Below, piece by piece: positions 18,625 through 28,107 of a stretch of DNA of 64,000 nucleotides. Positions within the stretch are counted from its first letter, which is position 1. Every line of letters begins with the position of its first letter. Origin of the DNA: DMER64 sp964542305 (GTDB taxonomy: Bacteria; Bacteroidota; Bacteroidia; Bacteroidales; UBA932); the NCBI GenBank assembly GCA_964542305.1, contig CAZITX010000014.1:4153-68152 (forward strand). The letters are read 5' to 3'. A program made the position numbers and the translations under genes. Under the pieces are notes generated by a model, which ran no database searches, was not told the DNA's origin, and was given only the letters and a program-made list of their open reading frames with translations.

Positions 18625-20160
18625 ATGAGTAAATTTTCATGTTTATTACTGGTGGGATTACTGTCCGTAGTGTACGGATGTTCTCCCTCTGTTTCCAGAA
18701 AACCTTATTTTGATGCGCTGGAGCCGACAACTGTTCTGACCCTGGAACAGGATACTACAATGGTCCTGGTACGGGATTATTTTCCTTCGGCAGATATCAT
18801 TGAAAAGACCGATTCCCCGCATCTGAAGGTTATCCCTTTTCCCGGACACGATACCGTAATGGTGGTTCTCCGGGAAGACACGCCTCTTATGACTGTACTC
18901 AACGTTCATATTGAAGGACAGACCGGGCACATCCCTGTCAGAAAAACAGTCCCTGTATCAGAAAAAGCTCCCCGTTTGGCGGTTTTTTCCCCGTTACCAG
19001 ATACAGACGCTTTGTTTACGTTAAAAGCAGAGAATACGCCTGCGACTTTATATGTTTTTTGGCAAAATAGTCTGGTTCAAACCGTTCATATTACTGATTC
19101 TTACAATGTTATGTTACCCGGTTTTGCCGCTTTGCAGGACCGGTCCTGGATCAGAGCATGGGCAGTGAATGATTACGGAATTTCCAACGACTTGCTGATC
19201 CCACTGGAAAAAGGCCGGCCGGTGATACAACCCGAAAGACTTGACTCCCAAGACAAGCATACCCTGATCATGTACCAGGTTTTTGTTGACTGTTTCTTTA
19301 ATGGGAACCGGCCTGACGATCATAAAGCTGATTATTGCGAAGGCAATCTGGAAGGAATCATCCGCAAGATCAACCAAGGATTCTTCAGTGATCTGGTTGT
19401 TAATGCTTTAGAGCTTTATAGTGCAACAGAGAATCCATATGGTATAAGGAACGACAGTACATTTAACCGGTTGCTCCATATGGCTCACGATAAGCAAATG
19501 AAGGTAATTCTGAATCATTATGTGAAAGATGTTAACCTGTACCAAAGCTTTTTAAACAGTACAGTGAATACTGATGGCTCTTTTGTAGATTTGTGGCATG
19601 AACTGCAATCGGGACTTATGCAATACGGGTACCACAACCTAACGGGAAATATAAGCGGAAATCACGACAATGAACGGTACATTTCACTAGCCGGAAGGGC
19701 GTTGCCTAAGGGTGCCGATTCCGATATAGCGTATGAATACCTGGCCATGCTCCACGCTTTCAATATGACTTTACCGGGCGTTCCCTGTATATACTATGGA
19801 GATGAGATAGGCATGCCCGGAGCCAACGATCCCGACAACCGCAGAATGATGGCATTTGACGGTTATACTCCTATGCAAATACGGCTTAAAGAACGTGTTA
19901 AAAGACTTATCTCTTTGAGGAACAGCAATATGGCGCTTCTTTACGGAGATTTGTTCCCGCTGCATGTCAGCCCTGATGTCCTGGCATATGTACGCATCTA
20001 TATGGATCAGGTAGTTGCTGTATGTATCAACAAAGGAGACGATTTCTTTGACATTCGTTCGCTGGAGTTGCCTTTCGGTTTGAACACGGATGACCTGGTC
20101 CCTTACATGGGAGAAACCATGGTGGCTCCAAAAGGATTTGCCATAATGACCAACGATTGA
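18625..20160 (+). CDS. GH13-derived lipoprotein lacking most of the catalytic barrel
   Basis: The product is 511 aa, with lipobox VYGC. Residues about 25-210 are beta-rich N-terminal modules. A GH13-like part begins at MYQVFVDCFFNG (about 216). The barrel is severely shortened: the stretch from region I-like MKVILNHYVKDVN (about 291) to region IV-like SGNHDNERYIS (about 343) is roughly 50 residues, whereas catalytic relatives have about 200. Regions II (GxRxD, nucleophile) and III (catalytic Glu) are absent, and the usual YHGY segment before region I is also missing. The C-terminal part (YYGDEIGMPGANDPDNRRM and the end domain) is normal. The frame is open, so it is probably a non-catalytic, perhaps starch-binding protein; recent decay is an alternative. 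It starts 7 bp after susG. Confidence 0.8.
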   Translation: MSKFSCLLLVGLLSVVYGCSPSVSRKPYFDALEPTTVLTLEQDTTMVLVRDYFPSADIIEKTDSPHLKVIPFPGHDTVMVVLREDTPLMTVLNVHIEGQTGHIPVRKTVPVSEKAPRLAVFSPLPDTDALFTLKAENTPATLYVFWQNSLVQTVHITDSYNVMLPGFAALQDRSWIRAWAVNDYGISNDLLIPLEKGRPVIQPERLDSQDKHTLIMYQVFVDCFFNGNRPDDHKADYCEGNLEGIIRKINQGFFSDLVVNALELYSATENPYGIRNDSTFNRLLHMAHDKQMKVILNHYVKDVNLYQSFLNSTVNTDGSFVDLWHELQSGLMQYGYHNLTGNISGNHDNERYISLAGRALPKGADSDIAYEYLAMLHAFNMTLPGVPCIYYGDEIGMPGANDPDNRRMMAFDGYTPMQIRLKERVKRLISLRNSNMALLYGDLFPLHVSPDVLAYVRIYMDQVVAVCINKGDDFFDIRSLELPFGLNTDDLVPYMGETMVAPKGFAIMTND

Positions 20161-20173
20161 TAAAAACGGAACT

Positions 20174-21514
20174 ATGAAACATATTCTATTAACAATAATC
20201 TTTATGACAGTTATCGCAGGAGGTTGCTCGCAACAGCAAGACAAGGAGGTCCATCCCGGATGGATTCGTAATGCCGTAATATACGAAGTGAACACAAGAC
20301 AGATCACACCGGAAGGGACATTCAACGCTTTCGCGGCGATGTTGCCGGAATTACGGGAGATAGGGGTAGACGTTTTATGGTTTATGCCCATATACCCCAT
20401 TGGACAGGAAGGCCGTAAAGGTACTCTGGGTTCGTATTATTCCATTCGTGATTACGGTGCCATAAATCCGGAATTCGGAACCATGGAAGATTTTCGCAAC
20501 CTTGTAGACCGGGCGCACGAACTGGAGATGAAGGTCATCCTGGACTGGGTTGCTGCCCATACATCCCGCGATGCCGTATGGTTGGATAAACAAGACTGGT
20601 ACGTACGCAGACCGGACGGAGAACCCGAATTCCTTTACGATTGGTCCGATGTAGCACGGCTGAATTACGAAAACAAGGAGATGCGGGAAGCTATGCTGGA
20701 AACAATGCGTTTCTGGACCGAGGATGTGGGCGTTGACGGATTCCGCTGCGACATGGCCGATCTGACTCCGGTGGATTTCTGGAACCATGCCGTTCCCGAG
20801 CTGCGCCGTCACCGTCCCGGTATTTTCATGCTTGCCGAGTCTGAGAACCCCGTGAACACAGAGAAGGCCTTCAATGCGTATTATGCCTGGAAGCTGCATC
20901 ACACCATGAACAGTGTGGCCCGGGGCGAAAAGACTGCCGACAGCATCCGCCGGTGCCTCAATGATATGCAGCGTGATTTTGGTCCCAATGCCATTCCGCT
21001 GCTTTTTACATCCAACCACGATGAGAATTCATGGAGCGGCACCGAGTTTGAACGCATGGGAGAGGCCGTTCACCAGATGGCCGCCCTGACCTTTGTATTA
21101 CCGGGAATTCCCCTGATTTACACCGGGCAGGAAAAAGGCAATACAAAACGACTGGAGTTTTTTGAAAAAGACACGTTACAACCCCATAACAGCACAGAGT
21201 TCACGGAATTCTACAAAAACCTGGTAGCTCTCAGAAAAGAATATCCTGCTTTGCAAGTACCGCCATTTGGAGGAACCTTGAAGGAAGTACCTCACGACGG
21301 TCCCTCCGATATACTCGCATTTATAAGGGAAACCGAAGGAAACAGAGTCCTGGCACTATTCAATTTTTCCGACCAACCGGTATCTTTCACACTTACCGGT
21401 TCTCAGACAGACGGTACGTACCTGGACTGGTTCTCCCGAAAAGTATATGAGATCAGTAATAACCTTACTTGGGAAATGGAACCTTACGGGTACCGGATCC
21501 TGACCTTAAAATAG
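20174..21514 (+). CDS. GH13 alpha-amylase-family lipoprotein
   Basis: The product is 446 aa with lipobox AGGC (Cys18). The compact GH13 barrel starts at VIYEVNTRQIT. All catalytic residues are present: Asp193 in GVDGFRCDMAD, Glu222 in LAESE and Asp283 in SNHDENS. Region I reads VILDWVAAHTS, with His in place of the common NH pair. A short beta domain closes the protein. It would act in the periplasm or at the outer membrane on maltooligosaccharides. It is 13 bp after the pseudoenzyme gene and 4 bp before susA. The exact specificity (alpha-amylase versus oligo-alpha-glucosidase) cannot be told from sequence. Confidence 0.9.
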   Translation: MKHILLTIIFMTVIAGGCSQQQDKEVHPGWIRNAVIYEVNTRQITPEGTFNAFAAMLPELREIGVDVLWFMPIYPIGQEGRKGTLGSYYSIRDYGAINPEFGTMEDFRNLVDRAHELEMKVILDWVAAHTSRDAVWLDKQDWYVRRPDGEPEFLYDWSDVARLNYENKEMREAMLETMRFWTEDVGVDGFRCDMADLTPVDFWNHAVPELRRHRPGIFMLAESENPVNTEKAFNAYYAWKLHHTMNSVARGEKTADSIRRCLNDMQRDFGPNAIPLLFTSNHDENSWSGTEFERMGEAVHQMAALTFVLPGIPLIYTGQEKGNTKRLEFFEKDTLQPHNSTEFTEFYKNLVALRKEYPALQVPPFGGTLKEVPHDGPSDILAFIRETEGNRVLALFNFSDQPVSFTLTGSQTDGTYLDWFSRKVYEISNNLTWEMEPYGYRILTLK

Positions 21515-21518
21515 TATT

Positions 21519-23357
21519 ATGAAACGACTCTTTCTGTTATGCCTGTTGATTCCGGCAATGATAACTGCAGCTAGTGCCATGAAACATGAACAACCATCTG
21601 TTGAACGGATAGAACCTCCCTGCTGGTGGACCGGCATGGAAACACCTCTGCAATTGATGTTAAACGGTCCCGGATTGGGAAAAGGTACGGTGAACAGTAT
21701 AACTCCCGGAGTGGAGATCACAAAAGTACACAAAGCAGACAGTCCCAATTATCTTTTTCTTGACGTATTGATTCCTGCCGGCACACAAGCCGGGGAATAT
21801 ATTCTGGAATGGACAGATGGTGAAGAAAAGATCCTTTTTAATTACACCTTGAACGAAAGGAGACCCGGCTCATCCGTGCGTCGCGGTCTGGAACCTTCAG
21901 ATGTTTTGTACCTTTTGATGCCGGACCGTTTTGTAAACGGGGATCCCGCGAACGATTCCGTTAAGGAAGCCGCTGAAAAAGCCGGTTACAAAGATGATTA
22001 CGGCCGGAAAGGGGGAGACCTGGAAGGAATGCGTATGAGTCTGGACTACTTGCAGAAACTGGGTGTTACGGCCGTTTGGCCAACCCCGCTCACTTTCGAT
22101 AATGAACCACGCGCCTCCTATCACGGGTATGCCTGTGCCGATTATTACCGGGTGGATCCTCGTTTTGGTACCAATGAAATGTATAAAAATGTTGTTCGGG
22201 AAGCTGCCGAAAAAGGAATAGCTTTTATCCAGGATATGGTTCCCAATCATTGTGGAACGGCCCACTGGTGGATGGAGGATCTGCCATTTAAAGACTGGAT
22301 CAATGTGTTTGACACCTATACCCGGTCCAATTTTACCATGACAACCCATATGGACCCGCATGCCGCACAAGTGGATAAAGATTTGTGCGTGCAAGGCTGG
22401 TTTGACACTTCAATGGCGGATATGAACCTGACCAATCCATTTGTATTGCACTATTTCATACAAGTTACCGTATGGTGGATGGAATACGCCGGCTTGGCCG
22501 GGGTACGGATTGACACATATCCCTATTCAGATGAAAAGGCCATTTCCGCTTATACTGCCGCCCTTCGCAAAGAATACCCCAATGCTACGGTTGTGGCTGA
22601 ATGCTGGTACAACCACCCCCAACAGGTAGCTTACTGGGAACGCGGCCCGCGTCCGGGCGGTCCTACAGTAATGGATTTCCCCCTGCAGGGAGAGATCACA
22701 AGGGCTTTCATGGAAGATACCGATCCCCAGTGGGGACAGGGCATGGTACGTCTTTACAACATGATCGCCAATGATTTTGTTTACAAAAACCCCAACGAGT
22801 TGTTGATATTTGCCGAGAACCACGATACCAACCGTATGTACGAAATGTTGGGCAGAAATCCCGAGAAACTGAAAATGGCGTATACTTTCCTGGCAACCAC
22901 CCGGGGTATCCCGCAAATATACTACGGAACAGAGGTGTTGATGGCGGCAAAAGACCCTAAAAGACTGGGACATGGTGAAGAAAGGGTACCTATGCCGGCA
23001 CGTGTGTTGAATTCCGGGGGAAGGGATCCCCTGGAAGAAAACGTTTACGACTACATTTCCCGGTTGCTCACATGGCGTAAGTCTTCCAAAACCGTTCAGT
23101 ACGGCAGATTGCTTCATTACCTGCCCCGCTACGAGGAAAACATGTACGTATATTTCAGAATACTGGATAACGAATGCGTCATGGTCCTGATCAACAACGG
23201 CACGGAACCGGTAGCCGTGGATTGGGAGCGTTATGACCAGGGACTCGGCAACGCCGTAAAAGGTGTTGAGGTATTGAGCGGTAAAGAAATTACAGTCGGA
23301 CAACCTTTAAAGATACCTGCACAAACCGCAATTTTCTTTACCTTTGTGGGTATATGA
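21519..23357 (+). CDS. susA: SusA-type periplasmic neopullulanase/cyclomaltodextrinase
   Basis: The product is 612 aa, close to SusA of B. thetaiotaomicron (about 617). A signal peptide ends near ITAASA. An N-terminal cyclomaltodextrinase beta domain (about 25-115; PPCWWTGMETPLQLML) precedes the GH13 barrel. Catalytic residues are Asp332 (AGVRIDTYPY), Glu361 (VVAECWYN) and Asp436 (ENHDTNRMYE). It hydrolyses maltooligosaccharides in the periplasm before uptake by the MFS carrier. Its stop overlaps the next start by 4 bp (ATGA). In the classical sus locus susA lies upstream of susB and susC; here it is at the 3' end. Confidence 0.93.
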   Translation: MKRLFLLCLLIPAMITAASAMKHEQPSVERIEPPCWWTGMETPLQLMLNGPGLGKGTVNSITPGVEITKVHKADSPNYLFLDVLIPAGTQAGEYILEWTDGEEKILFNYTLNERRPGSSVRRGLEPSDVLYLLMPDRFVNGDPANDSVKEAAEKAGYKDDYGRKGGDLEGMRMSLDYLQKLGVTAVWPTPLTFDNEPRASYHGYACADYYRVDPRFGTNEMYKNVVREAAEKGIAFIQDMVPNHCGTAHWWMEDLPFKDWINVFDTYTRSNFTMTTHMDPHAAQVDKDLCVQGWFDTSMADMNLTNPFVLHYFIQVTVWWMEYAGLAGVRIDTYPYSDEKAISAYTAALRKEYPNATVVAECWYNHPQQVAYWERGPRPGGPTVMDFPLQGEITRAFMEDTDPQWGQGMVRLYNMIANDFVYKNPNELLIFAENHDTNRMYEMLGRNPEKLKMAYTFLATTRGIPQIYYGTEVLMAAKDPKRLGHGEERVPMPARVLNSGGRDPLEENVYDYISRLLTWRKSSKTVQYGRLLHYLPRYEENMYVYFRILDNECVMVLINNGTEPVAVDWERYDQGLGNAVKGVEVLSGKEITVGQPLKIPAQTAIFFTFVGI

Positions 23358-23974
23358 GAATTGCGCTGACTTGTGTTTGTACAATAGTATTCTTAACCGG
23401 GTGTACCGGTCTTTCAGACAGGCGGATTCCTAAGGAAGATTTCCAACTGGTTTTGAAGGAAATGTTCCTTACAGATCTTATCCTGGAACGGGACGGTACA
23501 CTGGGCCGTTTAGCCGATTCAACGCTGGTTTATCCTCCTATCCTTGAAAAATACGGTTACACTACTGAACAATTCCTGGCTACTCTGGATCATTACGCAA
23601 GCCGTCCGGCCCGTTTTAAATCTTTACTGACCCAACTGAGAAGGAATATCAACGCTGAAAGGTCAGCATACAACGAGCAGCTTTCTTACATAGCCCGGCA
23701 AAAAGAACTTGTAACCCGTTTTAATGCCTGGTTAAAGGATTCAGTACCCGGTATCCACGATTTGGTCTTCAAGCAATCCCTGCTCAGAATATTGCCGCCG
23801 GATTCTTCACAGTTGCAGCCCTGGCGTATGGACAGGGATTCCCTATACAAAGATCCCGCTTTGCGCCTGTTGCCTGTAATTGATACCCTGTCACACAAGG
23901 ATTCTGTTCCCTTATACCTGTCCCGCCCCAAAAACGTCATTCCACGTATAAGGGTGAGTATTAATTTGGATTGA
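23354..23974 (+). CDS. DUF4296 lipoprotein
   Basis: The product is 206 aa with lipobox LTGC (Cys17). RIPKEDFQLVLKEMFLTDLIL followed by ILEKYGYTTEQFLATLDHYAS fits the Bacteroidota DUF4296 family: a helical N-terminal part of unknown function. The C-terminal half is polar and low in recognisable features. It overlaps susA by 4 bp, which suggests translational coupling, although this family usually occurs outside sus loci. Confidence 0.75.
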   Translation: MRIALTCVCTIVFLTGCTGLSDRRIPKEDFQLVLKEMFLTDLILERDGTLGRLADSTLVYPPILEKYGYTTEQFLATLDHYASRPARFKSLLTQLRRNINAERSAYNEQLSYIARQKELVTRFNAWLKDSVPGIHDLVFKQSLLRILPPDSSQLQPWRMDRDSLYKDPALRLLPVIDTLSHKDSVPLYLSRPKNVIPRIRVSINLD

Positions 23975-23975
23975 T

Positions 23976-24767
23976 ATGGAAAATATGACGTTTCACAGTC
24001 CGGTTTTCGGACCGATCCACAGCAGGCGTCTGGGCTCCAGTCTGGGTATCAATCTGATGCCGGTTACCCGGAAAGTCTGCAATTTTGACTGCGTTTATTG
24101 CGAATGCGGATGGAATCCCCAACCTGTTGCCGGTCAGCAGGATCTGAATGATCTGATACCATCGCCGGAAGATATCTCGCTTGCATTGAAAGAAAAACTG
24201 GAACTATTGGGCAGGGAGAACAGACTGCCTGATGTGATTACTTTTTCAGGGAACGGAGAACCTACATTACACAGGGATTTTCTGAAGATCATGCAGGATA
24301 CCGTGGCCATTCGCAATGCTTTAAGTCCGGGTTCACAAGTCTGTGTCCTCTCCAACTCGGGGACACTGCAGATTCCCGGAGTGTTCGAAGGGTTGATGCC
24401 GGCAGATCAAAGGATCATGAAGATCGACTCGGCAATTGAAGAAACGCTCCGGAAGATCAATCAACCGGGAAAACAGTATTCACTGCACCGGACCGTGGAA
24501 GCATTGAAACGCTTTAAAGGTGATTTCACGCTCCAGACCTTGTTTTTCAGCGGGACGATAGACGGAGTGGTGGTGGACAATACCACGGAAAAGGAGTTGG
24601 AAGCCTGGTACGCGCTTATGGATGAACTTGGCCCGAAGGAAGTGATGGTATATACTTTGGACAGGCCCACTCCCCTGGGAGGATTGAAGAAATGTCCCGT
24701 GCAGAAACTGCAAGCCATTGCTCGGGAAGCGGAATACAAAGGAATAAAAACGGTGGTAGCCGGTTAA
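23976..24767 (+). CDS. Radical SAM protein of the COG0731-like group
   Basis: The product is 263 aa. The 4Fe-4S motif CNFDCVYC (Cys35, Cys39, Cys42) is followed by a further cysteine (CECG). The surrounding VFGPIHSRRLGSSLGINLMP and TFSGNGEPTLH match short cytosolic radical SAM proteins annotated as wyosine-base-like or YfkB-like. Substrate is unknown. It lies 1 bp after the DUF4296 gene and 4 bp before dtd. Confidence 0.85.
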   Translation: MENMTFHSPVFGPIHSRRLGSSLGINLMPVTRKVCNFDCVYCECGWNPQPVAGQQDLNDLIPSPEDISLALKEKLELLGRENRLPDVITFSGNGEPTLHRDFLKIMQDTVAIRNALSPGSQVCVLSNSGTLQIPGVFEGLMPADQRIMKIDSAIEETLRKINQPGKQYSLHRTVEALKRFKGDFTLQTLFFSGTIDGVVVDNTTEKELEAWYALMDELGPKEVMVYTLDRPTPLGGLKKCPVQKLQAIAREAEYKGIKTVVAG

Positions 24768-24771
24768 CATT

Positions 24772-25224
24772 ATGAGAGTTGTAATTCAAAGGGTTTCGGA
24801 AGCTTCGGTAAAAATTGAAGGGCTTCTGAAAGGACGTATTGGTCCGGGAATGCTTATCCTGGCCGGTTTTGAAGAAGAAGACAACAGGGAGGATCTGGAA
24901 TGGATGGTTCGCAAGATCGCCAACCTGAGAATCTTTGATGATGATCAGGGGGTTATGAACCTTTCCGTTTCACAGGTGTCCGGGCAGCTGCTGGTGGTAA
25001 GCCAGTTTACACTCCATGCATCTACCCGCAAAGGAAACAGACCCTCCTACGTCAAGGCAGCCGTCCCGGACATAGCGATTCCTTTGTATGAATCTTTCTG
25101 TATGATGCTGCAGACGTATACGGGAATAAAAGTAGAAACCGGAGAGTTTGGGGCTCATATGGAAGTGCAGCTGATCAACAACGGTCCGGTTACCATAATC
25201 ATTGACAGTAAAAAAAGAGAATAA
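24772..25224 (+). CDS. dtd: D-aminoacyl-tRNA deacylase
   Basis: The product is 150 aa, the standard length. MRVVIQRVSEASVKIEG opens the protein, SQFTLHAST is the conserved active-site loop, and NNGPVTIIID matches the C-terminal Gly-Pro motif used for chiral discrimination. It removes D-amino acids (and glycine) from mischarged tRNAs in the cytoplasm. One base separates it from deoC. Confidence 0.95.
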   Translation: MRVVIQRVSEASVKIEGLLKGRIGPGMLILAGFEEEDNREDLEWMVRKIANLRIFDDDQGVMNLSVSQVSGQLLVVSQFTLHASTRKGNRPSYVKAAVPDIAIPLYESFCMMLQTYTGIKVETGEFGAHMEVQLINNGPVTIIIDSKKRE

Positions 25225-25225
25225 T

Positions 25226-25999
25226 ATGGATACATTAAAACAATGTTTCAGTTTTATAGACCTGACTACCCTGAATGCGACCGATACGGAAGCCAGGGGC
25301 AGGTTGTTTGCCCAGAACGTGAACCGGTTTGCGGAAGATTATCCCCGGATGCCTCACGTAGCGGCCATCTGTGTATATCCCGCTTTGATCAGTGCCGTAA
25401 GGGAAGCCTTGAAGGTTAAAGGGGTCAGGATTGCAGCTGTAGGGGCAGGATTTCCTGCATCGCAGACTTTTACACAGATCAAGGAAAGGGAATGTTCCCT
25501 TTGTGTGGAACATGGAGCCGATGAAGTAGATGTAGTCTTGTCCCTGAATTTCTTCTTTGCCGGGCAATACGACCGTGTAGCGTCGGAACTTAGGGGAATT
25601 CGCAAGGCCATAGGGCCGGATGCCCATTTGAAGGTGATCCTGGAAACAGGAGCTTTGAAAACAGAAGAGAATATTCGGAAAGCATCTTTCCTGGCCATGG
25701 AAAACGGGGCGGATTTCATCAAGACTTCTACCGGGAAAATGGAACCGGCTGCCACGCCTTTTGCAGCCACGGTCATGTGTAAATGCATTGCCGAATATTT
25801 CAGGCAGACCGGAAGAAGGGTAGGGTTCAAACCTGCCGGGGGAATAGTGACCTCAGCTGAAGCCCTTGAATACCATTCCATTGTAAAAGAGATTTTGGGT
25901 GAGCAATGGTTGACACCTTCTCTGTTTCGCATTGGTGCCAGCCGTCTTGCCAATAATTTGTTAAAAGATATATTGTCGCAAGACGTTGCGTATTTTTAG
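25226..25999 (+). CDS. deoC: Deoxyribose-phosphate aldolase
   Basis: The product is 257 aa from MDTLKQC (25226); the in-frame TTG at 25202 lies inside dtd and is less likely. The Schiff-base lysine is Lys166 in ADFIKTSTGK, with Asp102 in ADEVDVVLS and the late KPAGGI motif. It splits 2-deoxyribose-5-phosphate into glyceraldehyde-3-phosphate and acetaldehyde in nucleoside catabolism. It is the last gene of the run starting at susA. Confidence 0.95.
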   Translation: MDTLKQCFSFIDLTTLNATDTEARGRLFAQNVNRFAEDYPRMPHVAAICVYPALISAVREALKVKGVRIAAVGAGFPASQTFTQIKERECSLCVEHGADEVDVVLSLNFFFAGQYDRVASELRGIRKAIGPDAHLKVILETGALKTEENIRKASFLAMENGADFIKTSTGKMEPAATPFAATVMCKCIAEYFRQTGRRVGFKPAGGIVTSAEALEYHSIVKEILGEQWLTPSLFRIGASRLANNLLKDILSQDVAYF

Positions 26000-26015
26000 T
26001 TTTTGTATATCTTTG
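25986..26015 (+). promoter_or_regulatory. Promoter of tRNA-Leu
   Basis: TTG at 25986, 19 bp spacer, then TATCTTTG (26008-26015), a full Bacteroidota -33/-7 pair. It overlaps the deoC stop region and sits 46 bp before the tRNA. Confidence 0.65.
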
Positions 26016-26060
26016 CAATCCCTTTGAAAAACTATTTGCATAACATATGCAGGTTTACCC

Positions 26061-26144
<84 letters not shown>

Positions 26145-26145
26145 C

Positions 26146-26182
26146 AATAACGCAGAATTAATTTTCTGCGTTATTTTTTTTT
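26146..26182 (+). terminator. Intrinsic terminator after tRNA-Leu
   Basis: AATAACGCAGAA pairs with TTCTGCGTTATT across a six-base loop and is followed by a long T run. It begins one base after the tRNA. Confidence 0.9.
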
Positions 26183-26186
26183 GATC

Positions 26187-26194
26187 TATATTTG
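26187..26194 (+). promoter_or_regulatory. -7 box for the TPR regulator gene
   Basis: TATATTTG lies 20 bp before the ATG at 26215. No convincing -33 element is seen in the preceding terminator sequence. Confidence 0.5.
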
Positions 26195-26214
26195 TTATTT
26201 TGCTCCTGTAAATA

Positions 26215-27927
26215 ATGAGAAAATTCTTCATACCCCTTATATTACTGTTCATTTTGGTCGGATGTAATACCAATCCTCCCATACACCCGTCATTGCTTCC
26301 TTCGGTGGACAGTTTAATGAATTCCAGGCCCGATAGTGCTTACAATGTGCTGAATTCCATTCCGGAAGGTTCTGTAAGGACACGGCGTGACAAGGCCTAT
26401 TACGCGTTATTGCTCACGCAGGCACGGCATAAAAACTACATTCCTTTACGCAATGATTCCCTTATAGATATTGCCGTTAATTATTACAGAGGCAGCCGGA
26501 ATCGTGAGAAATATGCGAAATCTTTGTTATACAAGGGGATTTGTGTGGAAGAAATGAACGATCCGCAAAAGGCCATGGAGATTTATGCAGAAGCGGAAAA
26601 AATTGCCTTGCAAACAAACGATTTCCTGACAACGGGGCTGATCAATTCCCAGATGGCCTGGCTTTACCAAAAAATTTACATTGAGAATGAGGTAGATATT
26701 GACAGGTACAAGCGTTCAATGCAATATTTCAGGTTGGCCGGTCATAAAAGGAATGAATATTCTGTTGCCAGTCTCTTGGGTCAGAAATATCGTTCCACGG
26801 CAAAACTGGACAGTGCCTACTATTATTTGCACTTGGCTTTGGACCTGGCCCGGGAAATGGAAGACAGCGTGGCATTGTTCCACAATTATTCGCTTTTGGC
26901 CAGTACGTACCTGATTGATGAAGATTATTCCCATGCCCGGGATATTGCATTGTATGTGATTGAAAAACAGGGAAATATTCCAATATCTAACGAAACTTAT
27001 CATTGCCTGAGCCGGGCATATGCCCGATTGGGTAAAGCGGATTCCGCTCGGATATATTATGAAATGGTCAGCCTGGATCAAGCGTTAAGCTCAGATCACA
27101 GGAACCTGTTGACATTAGTAGACATACTAAAAGCAGAAAATAATTACAAAGAGGCTCTAAGGTACGAAGAATTGTCCCGCAGCCTGGCTGATTCAATCAT
27201 CGACGAATCCCGTCGGATGGACCTTTACGAAATTGAACAGCGTTACAACAACCAGCGTTTGGAAAACATCAACCAGCGTTTGGAATACCGTTCCCGGATG
27301 AATCATTACATGATTGTGTTGATCAGCTTGATAGCTGTGATCGTGACCATCATTTTCTGTGTGATCATAGATCGAAAACACCAGGATATCAACGAAAAGA
27401 TCTCCTTTATTGAGCAATTGAAAACAGAATCTGCCCTGTACAACAACACCTTGTTGGAAAAACTGGACAAACAAAACATGGTGGAAACGCAGCTAAAAGA
27501 AGTGCTGGAAAAAAGGATCCAGACCATCCGGGAACTCATTGACCTGTCATATCGTTACGGGGGCGTGCCGGATGCCTTTGTCAAGCAATTCAACAAGACC
27601 ATGAACATCAACCGGTTGAGCGAAGGCGCCCTGGACGATCTGAGCGAGGTCGTGAACGTCAAATACGACGGGGTGATTGATCACCTGAAGGATAAACATC
27701 CCGACCTGAATAACGACGACATCAATCTGATATGCCTGCTTTGCTGCGGCTTTTCCGCAACGGAAATGAGCGTATTCTACAATCACGGGAACGGGAAATC
27801 CATCTATTCTCGCAAAAGACGCCTTGCTTTAAAACTGGGACTGGACGAATCCCTGGATGAATATGTAGCTGAATGTTTACATTATTGCCACATTCAAAAA
27901 GAAGCGTATATGGCTGAAAATCAATAA
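26215..27927 (+). CDS. TPR lipoprotein-like membrane protein with C-terminal HTH-like domain
   Basis: The product is 570 aa. The N-terminus MRKFFIPLILLFILVGC is lipobox-like; TPR-type helical repeats fill about residues 40-340 (for example YAKSLLYKGICVEEMNDPQKAMEIY). A single transmembrane helix follows (about 363-386), then a coiled coil (about 395-445). The C-terminal domain (about 490-560) contains DINLICLLCCGFSATEMSV and SIYSRKRRLALKLGL, resembling LuxR/GerE-type helix-turn-helix. Such periplasmic-TPR/TM/cytoplasmic-HTH proteins in Bacteroidota are thought to be one-component membrane regulators. It lies about 180 bp upstream of the exported protein and radical SAM genes; regulation of them is inference. 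Confidence 0.75.
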   Translation: MRKFFIPLILLFILVGCNTNPPIHPSLLPSVDSLMNSRPDSAYNVLNSIPEGSVRTRRDKAYYALLLTQARHKNYIPLRNDSLIDIAVNYYRGSRNREKYAKSLLYKGICVEEMNDPQKAMEIYAEAEKIALQTNDFLTTGLINSQMAWLYQKIYIENEVDIDRYKRSMQYFRLAGHKRNEYSVASLLGQKYRSTAKLDSAYYYLHLALDLAREMEDSVALFHNYSLLASTYLIDEDYSHARDIALYVIEKQGNIPISNETYHCLSRAYARLGKADSARIYYEMVSLDQALSSDHRNLLTLVDILKAENNYKEALRYEELSRSLADSIIDESRRMDLYEIEQRYNNQRLENINQRLEYRSRMNHYMIVLISLIAVIVTIIFCVIIDRKHQDINEKISFIEQLKTESALYNNTLLEKLDKQNMVETQLKEVLEKRIQTIRELIDLSYRYGGVPDAFVKQFNKTMNINRLSEGALDDLSEVVNVKYDGVIDHLKDKHPDLNNDDINLICLLCCGFSATEMSVFYNHGNGKSIYSRKRRLALKLGLDESLDEYVAECLHYCHIQKEAYMAENQ

Positions 27928-28050
27928 TATAGCATAAGTATTTGATAGTCAGATAATTATAGAGACTAATCGGCTGCTGACTTTTTATTTTCATTACATA
28001 TTGATTATCAGGAAGTTGAAAAACCCATGCTGACCATATTTTCCCTTGTT

Positions 28051-28085
28051 TTTGGGCTCTTTTTCTTGAAAAGCCGTTATCTTTG
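28051..28085 (+). promoter_or_regulatory. Promoter of the small exported-protein gene
   Basis: TTTG (28051-28054), a 23-bp spacer and TATCTTTG (28078-28085) precede the ATG at 28108 by 22 bp. It is one of the clearer -33/-7 pairs in the window and argues that the longer upstream ORF start (28027) is wrong. Confidence 0.6.
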
Positions 28086-28107
28086 TAATGATTCAAAATA
28101 TGCAGCT

